Shown: positions 1-5,069, counted from the first letter of the stretch. The stretch is 5,069 nucleotides of DNA from SZUA-430 sp044375275 (GCA_044375275.1 JBILMZ010000240.1:1-5069), one strand, 5' to 3'. Program-made: numbers and translations. Notes: generated by a model not told the origin, from the sequence alone.

Positions 1-11
1 CGCTACAGGAC

Positions 12-46
12 TGTTGCATGCGCCAAAATTGTGGCATTTTGCGCCA
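12..46 (+). promoter_or_regulatory. Possible operator region of the AraC-type gene: TGCGCCA direct repeats
   Basis: The heptamer TGCGCCA is present at 19-25 and again at 40-46, a centre spacing of exactly 21 bp (two helical turns) on the same strand. A second, looser pair is TGTTGCAT (12-19) and TGTGGCAT (30-37). AraC-family proteins carry two helix-turn-helix motifs and commonly bind direct repeats about 21 bp apart, as known for AraC itself. The block lies directly before the ATG at 50 and is more AT-rich than the gene, as expected of a promoter. That it is an autoregulatory site is inference; no clear -35/-10 pair is visible in the few bases available. Confidence 0.3.
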
Positions 47-49
47 GCC

Positions 50-1081
50 ATGATCCGAGTCCCGCGAGACGATCCGAGAAAGTCGATACCTGCGCCCGCG
101 GGTTACGTGCGCTTTCTGCTGAAGCGGTTTGGCACCACCGAGGCGCTGCGGGAGGCCCTCATCCGCGGGACCGATATTGACGAGGCGCGCCTGCAGCAGT
201 CGGGCGCAGAGGTCACGCTCTACACGTTCGTGACGCTCAGCCAGAACCTGACACGGGAGATCGGCGAGGCCTGGCCTCTCGATGCCATGGCAGCGTGGAG
301 CAATGCGATGCAGGGCGCGCTCGAGGTTGCGGTCCGCAGTTCACCGAACGTCGGGGACGGGATGGATGTCGTGCGAAGGTTCGGCCATGTCCGGGCGCCC
401 TTCCTGGGGATTGAGCTGCAGCGTGATCGCAAGTCCCTGCATCTTCTCTGCCGCAACACGGTCGAGATCGAACCGGCCGCATGGCGGTCGCTGAGCCTGA
501 CGGTGATGCTCGGTGTTACCGGCATGCTGGCTCCCCTGATGGAGGGGCGGGCCTCCGACATGGAGGTCCGGGCCTCCGACATGGAGGTCCGGTTTCCGTG
601 GCCCCAGCCTTCCTATGTGAGCAGGCTCCGTGAAGCGCTTGCGGCACAGGTGGCTTTTGGTGGAAAGGAACTTTCACTGTCCGTGCCGCTCGGCCTGTGT
701 GCGGAGCCATTGCCATTTGCAGACGTGAGGCTTCATGCGTCGGCCATTGCAGAACTTGAGAGCACGTCAGGCCGCATCCACGAGTCGAACCGGCTGTTGC
801 TCAAGCTGCAGGACCTGCTTTCACGCAAGCGCCGGGGGCGGCTCAACGAGGAGGAGGCGGCGCTTGAACTCGGCATGTCGCGGCGCACGCTGGTGCGGCG
901 GCTGTCGGAGAGCGGAACCAGTTTCCGGCAGTTGCTCGATGCCGAACTGAAGGCGCGTGCGCGCGGATTGCTTGATGAAGGCCGGCTGTCGCGTACTGAA
1001 ATGGCCGACGCGCTTGGCTTTGACGATCCGACGAGTTTCAGCCGGGCCTGCCGCCGCTGGTTCGGTCAGGTCCGGCCGTAG
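50..1081 (+). CDS. AraC-family transcriptional regulator, arabinose-binding-type N-domain
   Basis: DNA-binding transcription regulator, cytoplasmic, 343 aa from the ATG at 50. The N-terminal two thirds (about residues 15-195) read like the domain common in OruR/ArgR-type AraC relatives, with GYVRFLLKRFGTTEALREAL followed by RGTDIDEARL; this domain usually senses a small ligand. The C-terminal domain (about 256-340) holds two helix-turn-helix motifs: NEEEAALELGMSRRTLVRRL, then LSRTEMADALGFDDPTSFSR followed by ACRRWFG. The family usually runs on with a short tail of the FGxSPxxYR type, but here the protein stops at FGQVRP, so the tail is shortened. Start choice: the frame is open to the window edge and a TTG at 14 has AGGA only 3 nt before it. 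The ATG at 50 lacks a clear Shine-Dalgarno but fits the family's usual N-terminus, and the stretch before it looks regulatory. A 21-bp duplication adds ASDMEVR twice (residues 168-181). It converges with the GST gene and may control the neighbouring cluster (inference); the ligand is unknown. Confidence 0.9.
   Translation: MIRVPRDDPRKSIPAPAGYVRFLLKRFGTTEALREALIRGTDIDEARLQQSGAEVTLYTFVTLSQNLTREIGEAWPLDAMAAWSNAMQGALEVAVRSSPNVGDGMDVVRRFGHVRAPFLGIELQRDRKSLHLLCRNTVEIEPAAWRSLSLTVMLGVTGMLAPLMEGRASDMEVRASDMEVRFPWPQPSYVSRLREALAAQVAFGGKELSLSVPLGLCAEPLPFADVRLHASAIAELESTSGRIHESNRLLLKLQDLLSRKRRGRLNEEEAALELGMSRRTLVRRLSESGTSFRQLLDAELKARARGLLDEGRLSRTEMADALGFDDPTSFSRACRRWFGQVRP
551..592 (+). repeat. Perfect 21-bp in-frame tandem duplication inside the AraC-type gene
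   Basis: Two identical adjacent 21-bp units, 551-571 and 572-592, each encode Ala-Ser-Asp-Met-Glu-Val-Arg, so the reading frame is kept. Each unit also contains a small inverted repeat, CCTCC-GACAT-GGAGG, which could promote slippage during replication. Aligned by eye with the family, one copy would suffice to link the preceding helix to the strand starting EVRFPWP, so the second copy looks like a recent insertion in a surface loop. It could instead be an assembly artefact. Confidence 0.95.
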
Positions 1082-1091
1082 TCTGTTGTGG

Positions 1092-2120
1092 CTACTTTCT
1101 GAACAGCACTTCAATTCCTGTGCCCGAGAGGATCCTGTCCACCGTGGTGCGGTCGGCAGGTGACAGGTCGGCATACTGGTTCCGGATCCACTGCGCGCAC
1201 TTGGCCTGATATGGGAAGCTCTGCTGTTTCCATGGCTTGCCATCGATCACCGTTTCGAAGGTGTCCTTGCCGGCGGCGATGGCCTGCTCGTTGGCAAGCA
1301 ATGCGGGGACATAGACGCGTCCGAACTCCTTGAGGAGGGCGATGATGGTGGAGGGGATGCTGTCGGGATCGATCCAGTCGGTCTCCTGTGGCTCAAGGCC
1401 TGAGTGGTCCTCGCAGACTTCAACCCAGGCATAGACGCGCGGGGCCTTCCTGATCGTGAGTGCCATTGGCGTTGGGTCGAAGTGGGTCAAGGCCGTGAGC
1501 TGTCCGAACATCCCGAAGTCGGAGGCGCCGGGCCGGTTGCCCATGAGGAAGGGCGTGACCTTGAGATGGGCGTTGAAGAGGTCGAGGAAGCGCTCGTAGC
1601 TGGCTTCGATCACCGGCGTGGTCGTGTCGTTGGAGCCCACCACATAGAGACGCGAGATCTGGCGGTCCATCACATATTTCTTGAAGCCCGCCATCTCTTC
1701 GTCTGTCGCATTGACGCGTGACCAGCGTGGCAGGATCTCGCCTGCCTTGTCGGCGTCAGCAGCGTAGTGCCAGCGATAGTGGAACATGGCCTTGGTGAGC
1801 CACTCATCCGCATAGTCTTCCAGCAGGTAGTCGATGAAGGCGGTGACGGGATGGGGCGGAATGACCGAGCGGCCGGAAAATTCCTGTTCCAGCTTGCGAA
1901 TGATGGGTGTGGAATCCACGACGGCTTCGAGTTCGCCGGTGGCATTGGGGAAATAGAATGTCGGCAGCAGTTGCACCTTGCCGCGCGGCATGTTCGGCGG
2001 GTTTCCCATCCCGTATTGCAGCAGCTTGTAGGGAATGCGGCGATAGCGCAGGAGGGAGACCATCTTGCGCGTATAGGGAGAGCCGGGCGCGCCGTTCAAA
2101 GTGAGTGGTGTGGGGATCAT
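1092..2120 (-). CDS. Glutathione S-transferase-like protein, long form
   Basis: Probable cytoplasmic glutathione transferase or relative, 342 aa. Residues 5-80 form a thioredoxin-like GST N-domain: strand TLNGAP, the active-site loop SPYTRK (14-19) with Ser/Tyr/Thr rather than the Cys of beta or omega classes, LLP with the cis-proline at P53, and DS (69-70) in place of the usual glutathione-binding ES. The all-helical C-domain has FLMGNRPGASDFGMFGQL (191-208), matching the N-capping box S-x-x-D region of GSTs. About 110 further residues follow (from about 235), including PWKQQSFPYQAKCAQW, well beyond the 200-230 aa of ordinary GSTs. Start choice: the ATG at 2120 has AGGAAA 7 nt upstream and overlaps the preceding stop as ATGA, so expression is probably coupled to the DsbA-like gene. 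Longer in-frame starts upstream lie inside that gene and are rejected. It ends 10 bp from the convergent AraC-type gene. The substrate is unknown, and enzymatic activity is inferred from the fold only. Confidence 0.88.
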   Translation of the reverse strand: MIPTPLTLNGAPGSPYTRKMVSLLRYRRIPYKLLQYGMGNPPNMPRGKVQLLPTFYFPNATGELEAVVDSTPIIRKLEQEFSGRSVIPPHPVTAFIDYLLEDYADEWLTKAMFHYRWHYAADADKAGEILPRWSRVNATDEEMAGFKKYVMDRQISRLYVVGSNDTTTPVIEASYERFLDLFNAHLKVTPFLMGNRPGASDFGMFGQLTALTHFDPTPMALTIRKAPRVYAWVEVCEDHSGLEPQETDWIDPDSIPSTIIALLKEFGRVYVPALLANEQAIAAGKDTFETVIDGKPWKQQSFPYQAKCAQWIRNQYADLSPADRTTVDRILSGTGIEVLFRK

Positions 2121-3247
2121 GATCTGATTTCCTGAAGTTCCTGTTCGATGACCCAGAGCCTGTCCTGTCCCCAGTGCGCGTCGTTGCCGTTCACGCGGAA
2201 TGATGGAACGCCCCACAGTCCGAGGCCGAAAAGCTCCTCGCGGTTGGCTTCGGCGACCTGTCGCCAGCTTTCGTCGATCAGGGCGGCGCCGACCTGTGCA
2301 TCTGTGAGGCCAGCCCTTGTTGCCATCGTGAGGAGGCCTTGGTCGCTGCCGGCATCGATGCCTTCAGCAAAGGCGCCAGAGAGGAAGGAGCGCGCGAACG
2401 CGTGTCCCTTGCCCAACCGGATTGCGTGGTGAAGGACGGCGAGGCCACGTTCGGTGGGCTTGCCCACGGGGTCAACGATCGTCCCGAACGGAATGCCCAG
2501 CCGCTCGGCTTCGCGCTTGGTGTCCAGCGTGATGTAGAACCGCTTGGGTGCGGGGACGGGGAGGCCGCGCATCACCATGGGCAGCACGAAACGAAGGCGC
2601 AGCTCTGCGCCGTAATGGTCCGCCAGAGTCTTCACGCGGTCGACCGCCAGCCACGTGTAGGGGCTGCGGAAGGACAGGTAGTAGTCCAGTGTCGCGCCCT
2701 TCGCCGATCCGGGCTTGCCCGACAGCGTTACCTCGCGCGCCGGAGCGATCCAGCCTGTCTCCGCGGGATTGCGGGCGAGACCTGCTTCACGCAGCCGCTC
2801 TTCCATGAAGTGAAACCGGTCCACGGCCCAGTACCATTCGCCTTCGAAATGAAACATGGCACTGAGATAGTGACCCAGCTTCGTGCGGACCGCATCTCCT
2901 TCCTGTGCTCCAGCCGGAACACCGGCGTGCGGATACTGAAGGCCGTAAGCGCGGGACAGGATCACGGCATCGCGTTTCGCCAGAGCCTGAAGGCGCGCGA
3001 GCTCCGGGGCCGCGGCGGGAGGTGGCGGCGTTACCGTGTAGGTCTGGACCTCGACGTCGTACCGGCTCGTCAGTGGCCCGAGCAGTTGGGCGGCTAGCTG
3101 GGAATAGGGCTCATCGGGTTCGTGGAAGTAATGCACCACGGCCTTGCCGCTGAAGCGGCGTGGAAGGCCGTTCAGAAACCGACGCGTGTTGCGAAGACCC
3201 CGGCCGGTGATGATACTGGTGACAGTGCGGCTGATGGCTGCGCGCAG
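2117..3247 (-). CDS. DsbA/HCCA-isomerase-like (kappa GST) protein, probable CTG start
   Basis: Thioredoxin-fold protein of the DsbA/2-hydroxychromene-2-carboxylate isomerase group, 376 aa from CTG at 3247. The C-terminal domain (about 187-376) is typical: LDYYLSFRSPYTWLA with the SPY catalytic-serine motif (195-197) of HCCA isomerases and kappa GSTs, a helical insertion, then LGLWGVPSFRVNG with the cis-proline loop GVPSF (346-350) and WGQDRL (359-364). There is no CxxC, so a glutathione-dependent isomerase or transferase is likelier than a disulfide oxidase. The N-terminal part (37-170) starts with a second strand-helix-strand, VVHYFHEPDEPYSQLAAQLL, resembling a degenerate copy of the fold. 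A PPPP run (74-77) follows. Start: the first ATG/GTG/TTG in frame is GTG at 3139, which would cut into this strand. The frame stays open upstream to a stop at 3286-3284, and AGGAGA sits 7 nt before a CTG at 3247, giving a basic leader ending LPRRFSGKA. No signal peptide is seen. The gene overlaps the GST-like gene by 4 nt; the two products probably work together. Substrate unknown. Confidence 0.85.
   Translation of the reverse strand: MRAAISRTVTSIITGRGLRNTRRFLNGLPRRFSGKAVVHYFHEPDEPYSQLAAQLLGPLTSRYDVEVQTYTVTPPPPAAAPELARLQALAKRDAVILSRAYGLQYPHAGVPAGAQEGDAVRTKLGHYLSAMFHFEGEWYWAVDRFHFMEERLREAGLARNPAETGWIAPAREVTLSGKPGSAKGATLDYYLSFRSPYTWLAVDRVKTLADHYGAELRLRFVLPMVMRGLPVPAPKRFYITLDTKREAERLGIPFGTIVDPVGKPTERGLAVLHHAIRLGKGHAFARSFLSGAFAEGIDAGSDQGLLTMATRAGLTDAQVGAALIDESWRQVAEANREELFGLGLWGVPSFRVNGNDAHWGQDRLWVIEQELQEIRS
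2128..2133 (-). promoter_or_regulatory. Ribosome binding site of the GST-like gene
   Basis: AGGAAA on the minus strand, 7 nt before the ATG at 2120 and inside the end of the DsbA-like gene. It fixes the start of the GST-like protein and fits translational coupling through the ATGA overlap. Confidence 0.6.
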
Positions 3248-3254
3248 GGGAGAT

Positions 3255-3260
3255 TCTCCT
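3255..3260 (-). promoter_or_regulatory. Shine-Dalgarno AGGAGA preceding a CTG start codon
   Basis: AGGAGA on the minus strand, 7 nt before CTG at 3247-3245. This is the strongest ribosome binding site in the window. No ATG, GTG or TTG in any minus-strand frame lies at a suitable distance, so it points to CTG as the start of the DsbA-like gene. Confidence 0.6.
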
Positions 3261-3269
3261 GGAATGTAA

Positions 3270-3286
3270 TGACACTCAGAATGTCA
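3270..3286 (-). promoter_or_regulatory. 17-bp dyad, probable repressor operator
   Basis: TGACATTCTGAGTGTCA (minus strand) is symmetric about position 3278: seven of eight base pairs match, the exception being T opposite G. Length, symmetry and position, 10-26 nt upstream of the AGGAGA Shine-Dalgarno, are those of an operator for a dimeric repressor such as a TetR- or GntR-type protein. No such repressor is in the window. As RNA the same bases could form a 6-bp hairpin with a UCUGA loop followed by UUACAUU, so a weak terminator for the upstream hydrolase gene is an alternative. The stem is short and AT-rich, which makes that less likely. Confidence 0.45.
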
Positions 3287-3306
3287 CTATCATCCGGAGA
3301 GTGCAA
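3278..3306 (-). promoter_or_regulatory. Weak candidate promoter for the DsbA-like/GST-like operon
   Basis: On the minus strand TTGCAC (3306-3301) could act as a -35 box, followed after 17 nt by CATTCT (3283-3278) as a poor -10 box. The -10 would fall inside the 17-bp dyad, a common arrangement for repression. The -35 is good but the -10 matches the consensus at only about half its positions. Read-through from the hydrolase gene, whose stop lies 68 nt before the CTG, remains possible. Confidence 0.25.
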
Positions 3307-3315
3307 GGGTGCGTC

Positions 3316-4224
3316 CTACTTGAACCCCTGCACGATGGCTCCCGACTTCAGCAGCTCGGACATCTGGCTGCCGTCGTGGCCGGCGATCATGATGAGCCCC
3401 GGCTCGGCGTCATGGATGCGCTTGAGTTCCTGCAGCTGCAGCAGCACTGCGTTTCGGTCTTCCTCGAGGAAGAACTGCGAGACGGCGCGTGCGCGTCCGG
3501 CCAGGCGCTCGACGCTTTCGAAGCGCCACGCGACGTCACCGAGGAAAAGGTATTCCTGGCCGCTCGCCGCCTTCACGAATACGAGCTGGCTGCCCGGTGT
3601 GTGTCCGGGTGCCTTGATGAGAACAATCCCGGGTGCAAGCGCGTGGTAGGCCGAGTAGCTAAGCGGTCGGTAATTCGCGAGCGCGCCTTCCGGGAACTTG
3701 AGGCCAAACATCTTTTCAGGATGGTCGACCTGCTCCTGCGTCAGTTGCGTATGCTCGAGGACCTTGGGCAGCGCCTTGTGGGCGACGAGGCCACCAATGT
3801 GATCCGGATGTTCATGCGTGATTACGACATTCGCAGCCGACTCCATCGCGGCCTGCATGCGGTCATAGGCGGCCTTGTCGAAGGTCGGGTCCTTTGCGGC
3901 TTCGACGCCTTCGACGGCAGTGTCGATCACGATGGTGCGGTCTGCGTAGGCCACTTGATAGGAGTAGACGGGAACCTCGACTTCGGTCCAGCCGCCACCT
4001 GCGACTGCGGCGGTGAAGGGGAACTTGAACGACATGATGCGTTCGACCCGTATTTCGCTTGGTTTGTCACCTCCGACGGTGTCGGCGAGCTTGCGGACTT
4101 CGGTCATGTCAATGGCAAAACGGCCGTCCGGCATCTGGCTGTCGACGAACAGCCAGTAATAGGCCGCGGCCGCAACAACGAGCAATGCCAGGGCCGCATA
4201 GCCCAGCCAACGCAAAATTCCCAC
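3316..4224 (-). CDS. Membrane-anchored metallo-beta-lactamase-fold hydrolase
   Basis: Zinc-dependent hydrolase of the metallo-beta-lactamase superfamily, 302 aa from GTG at 4224. Residues 1-27 (GILRWLGYAALALLVVAAAA onward) form a hydrophobic segment after a basic residue, predicting an N-terminal membrane anchor or uncleaved signal with the catalytic domain in the periplasm. Metal ligands are visible: THEHPDHIGG (H137, H139, D141, H142), APGHTPGS (H208), FLGDVAW (D230) and AGHDGS (H283). A core strand TIVIDTAVEG precedes the first motif, as in the family. Start: GGGGAG lies 9 nt before this GTG but only 3 nt before an in-frame TTG at 4230, so GTG is preferred; the difference is two residues. 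The gene is divergent from the PhyH-like gene across about 70 bp and precedes the DsbA-like gene by 68 bp on the same strand, so it may belong to that operon. Relatives cleave lactones, thioesters, phosphodiesters or beta-lactams; the sequence does not say which applies here. Confidence 0.9.
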   Translation of the reverse strand: MGILRWLGYAALALLVVAAAAYYWLFVDSQMPDGRFAIDMTEVRKLADTVGGDKPSEIRVERIMSFKFPFTAAVAGGGWTEVEVPVYSYQVAYADRTIVIDTAVEGVEAAKDPTFDKAAYDRMQAAMESAANVVITHEHPDHIGGLVAHKALPKVLEHTQLTQEQVDHPEKMFGLKFPEGALANYRPLSYSAYHALAPGIVLIKAPGHTPGSQLVFVKAASGQEYLFLGDVAWRFESVERLAGRARAVSQFFLEEDRNAVLLQLQELKRIHDAEPGLIMIAGHDGSQMSELLKSGAIVQGFK

Positions 4225-4233
4225 GTTCAAACA

Positions 4234-4239
4234 CTCCCC
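4234..4239 (-). promoter_or_regulatory. Ribosome binding site deciding the hydrolase start
   Basis: GGGGAG on the minus strand, 9 nt before GTG at 4224 and 3 nt before TTG at 4230. The spacing favours the GTG as start of the metallo-beta-lactamase-fold protein. Confidence 0.5.
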
Positions 4240-4267
4240 GCCGACGCTGCGAGAAGCTAGACTGCGG

Positions 4268-4281
4268 TGTGCGCCACAATC
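4268..4281. promoter_or_regulatory. Possible regulator site in the hydrolase/oxygenase divergent region
   Basis: The region 4225-4294 between the two divergent starts must hold both promoters, but no convincing -35/-10 pair is visible. It contains TGCGCCACAAT (4270-4280), matching TGCGCCAAAAT (19-29) before the AraC-type gene at 10 of 11 positions. It overlaps a small dyad, TGTG-CGC-CACA (4268-4278). A site for the AraC-type protein is a reasonable inference, not shown. Confidence 0.3.
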
Positions 4282-4294
4282 CAGAGAAAATACG

Positions 4295-5069
4295 ATGAAT
4301 GAGCAACAGCGGCAGGATCATGTGGAGCGCATCCGTCGGGATGGCTACACGATTGTCGAAAATGCCATCGAAGACTCCCTGATCAGCAGTCTTGAGGAAG
4401 CCCTTGTTCGCCTGGAAAGGGAACTTGATGCCAGGCCCGCCATGAACGGGTTCGAAGGTCACAAGACCGTCCGCATCTACAACCTGCTCGCCTTTGGTCA
4501 TCCGTTCACGGACGTTCCGGTGCATGCGTCCGTCCTGCCGATCGTTGAAGGCATTCTGGATCCCGGCTGCCTGGTGTCGTCTCTCTCGTCGATTGCCATT
4601 GATCCGGAAGAGATCGCCCAGCCCATCCACGCGGATGACATGGTCATGCCAGTTGCAAAGCCGCATGTGCCCTTCGTGTGCAATTCGATGTGGGCGCTGA
4701 CGGACTTCACTGATGAGAACGGGGCGACGCGGCTCGTGCCAGGTTCACACCTCAAGGACAATCCCGTTTACGGTGGCAGCTATGAGACCGTGCCGGCGGT
4801 GATGAAGAGGGGCAGCGTGCTCATCTGGGACGGTGCGCTCTGGCATGGCGGCGGGGCGAACCGCACGGGCACGCGTCGGACAGGCATTGCGATGAACTAC
4901 TGTGCGGGGTTCATCCGTCAGCAGGAGAACCAGCAGCTGGGCCTCGATCCTGCGCAGGTTAAGACGTTCTCGCCGCGGCTGCAGGAGCTGGTCGGTTACG
5001 GGGTCTATCGCGGTCTCATCGGCCACATCAACAAGAGCAGTCCTGCGCAGGTGTTGGGTGCCGAAGACG
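4295..5069 (+). CDS. PhyH (phytanoyl-CoA dioxygenase) family oxygenase, 3' end outside window
   Basis: Non-heme Fe(II)/2-oxoglutarate-dependent oxygenase of the phytanoyl-CoA dioxygenase family; 258 residues are visible and the frame is still open at the window end. It begins with the family-typical RIRRDGYTIVENAI (12-25), where the flexible start of the jelly-roll fold is expected. The iron-binding triad is complete: H112 and D114 in PIHADD, and H184 in LWHGGG. R194 or R195 in TGTRR, 10-11 residues after H184, would bind 2-oxoglutarate. MWALTDFTDENGATRLVPGSH (132-152, with a break from my numbering of at most one) is the family's core motif. Such enzymes hydroxylate lipids, amino acids or natural products using O2 and 2-oxoglutarate, releasing succinate and CO2. 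The substrate cannot be read here. Start: ATG at 4295, with only a weak AGAGAAAA before it. It is divergent from the hydrolase gene and probably shares its control region. Family length is roughly 250-300 aa, so most of the protein is present. Confidence 0.9.
   Translation, partial: MNEQQRQDHVERIRRDGYTIVENAIEDSLISSLEEALVRLERELDARPAMNGFEGHKTVRIYNLLAFGHPFTDVPVHASVLPIVEGILDPGCLVSSLSSIAIDPEEIAQPIHADDMVMPVAKPHVPFVCNSMWALTDFTDENGATRLVPGSHLKDNPVYGGSYETVPAVMKRGSVLIWDGALWHGGGANRTGTRRTGIAMNYCAGFIRQQENQQLGLDPAQVKTFSPRLQELVGYGVYRGLIGHINKSSPAQVLGAED

Noticed and set aside
1060..1105. Bidirectional terminator between the convergent AraC-type and GST-like genes
   Set aside because: Only short, poorly paired stems are visible (for example GTAG with CTAC) and there is no T-run; not enough to call one.
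2121..2216. A longer start for the GST-like gene, 32 codons upstream of 2120
   Set aside because: It lies inside the DsbA-like gene. The ATG at 2120 has AGGAAA at 7 nt and the ATGA overlap, and the thioredoxin-like strand begins right after it.
2339..3097. 252-codon open frame on the plus strand opposite the DsbA-like gene
   Set aside because: Shadow of a gene with clear HCCA/DsbA motifs; Arg- and Gly-rich translation without domain features.
3137..3139. GTG as start of the DsbA-like gene
   Set aside because: No Shine-Dalgarno, and it would begin inside a beta-strand; the CTG at 3247 with AGGAGA fits better.
3301..4260. 319-codon open frame on the plus strand opposite the hydrolase gene
   Set aside because: It is antisense to a gene with full metallo-beta-lactamase motifs; its translation shows no recognisable domain. 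Long shadow frames are common in GC-rich DNA.
4109..4666. 185-codon open frame on the minus strand spanning the divergent region
   Set aside because: It overlaps the PhyH-like gene, which has a complete iron-binding triad, and the hydrolase start; no domain is seen in it.

Overview
This looks like part of a GC-rich proteobacterial chromosome, perhaps an alphaproteobacterium of the Hyphomonadaceae or sphingomonad kind. That guess rests on base composition, codon use and gene content only; the window has no ribosomal or other phylogenetic marker. It is densely coding, with four complete protein genes and one that runs off the right edge. I see no RNA genes, CRISPR arrays, insertion sequences or phage genes.

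Layout: (i) 50-1081, plus strand, an AraC-family transcriptional regulator with an N-terminal arabinose-binding-type domain and a C-terminal helix-turn-helix domain, carrying a perfect 21-bp in-frame tandem duplication. (ii) 1092-4224, minus strand, three genes in a row read right to left: a membrane-anchored metallo-beta-lactamase-fold hydrolase (4224-3316), a DsbA/2-hydroxychromene-2-carboxylate-isomerase-like thioredoxin-fold protein (3247-2117), and a long glutathione S-transferase-like protein (2120-1092). The last two overlap by ATGA and are surely co-transcribed. The regulator and the GST gene converge with only 10 bp between them. (iii) 4295-5069, plus strand, a phytanoyl-CoA dioxygenase (PhyH)-family Fe(II)/2-oxoglutarate oxygenase, divergent from the hydrolase gene and cut by the window end.

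The longest non-coding stretches are about 70 bp, at 3248-3315 and 4225-4294. The first holds a near-perfect 17-bp dyad (TGACATTCTGAGTGTCA on the minus strand) just upstream of a strong Shine-Dalgarno. The only good start codon after that Shine-Dalgarno is a CTG, so the DsbA-like protein probably starts 36 residues upstream of its first GTG. The heptamer TGCGCCA occurs twice, exactly 21 bp apart, just before the regulator's ATG, and once more in the hydrolase/oxygenase divergent region; by eye I find no other copy. This makes the AraC protein a candidate regulator of itself and of the hydrolase/oxygenase pair.

Together the genes suggest a small catabolic or detoxification module: an oxygenase, a periplasm-facing hydrolase, and a kappa/HCCA-like plus GST pair that would use glutathione chemistry. 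No substrate can be read from the sequence. The families are known ones, and nothing here requires a wholly new biological system. The points most worth checking are the CTG start, the dyad, the shared TGCGCCA motif and the duplicated-fold architecture of the DsbA-like protein.
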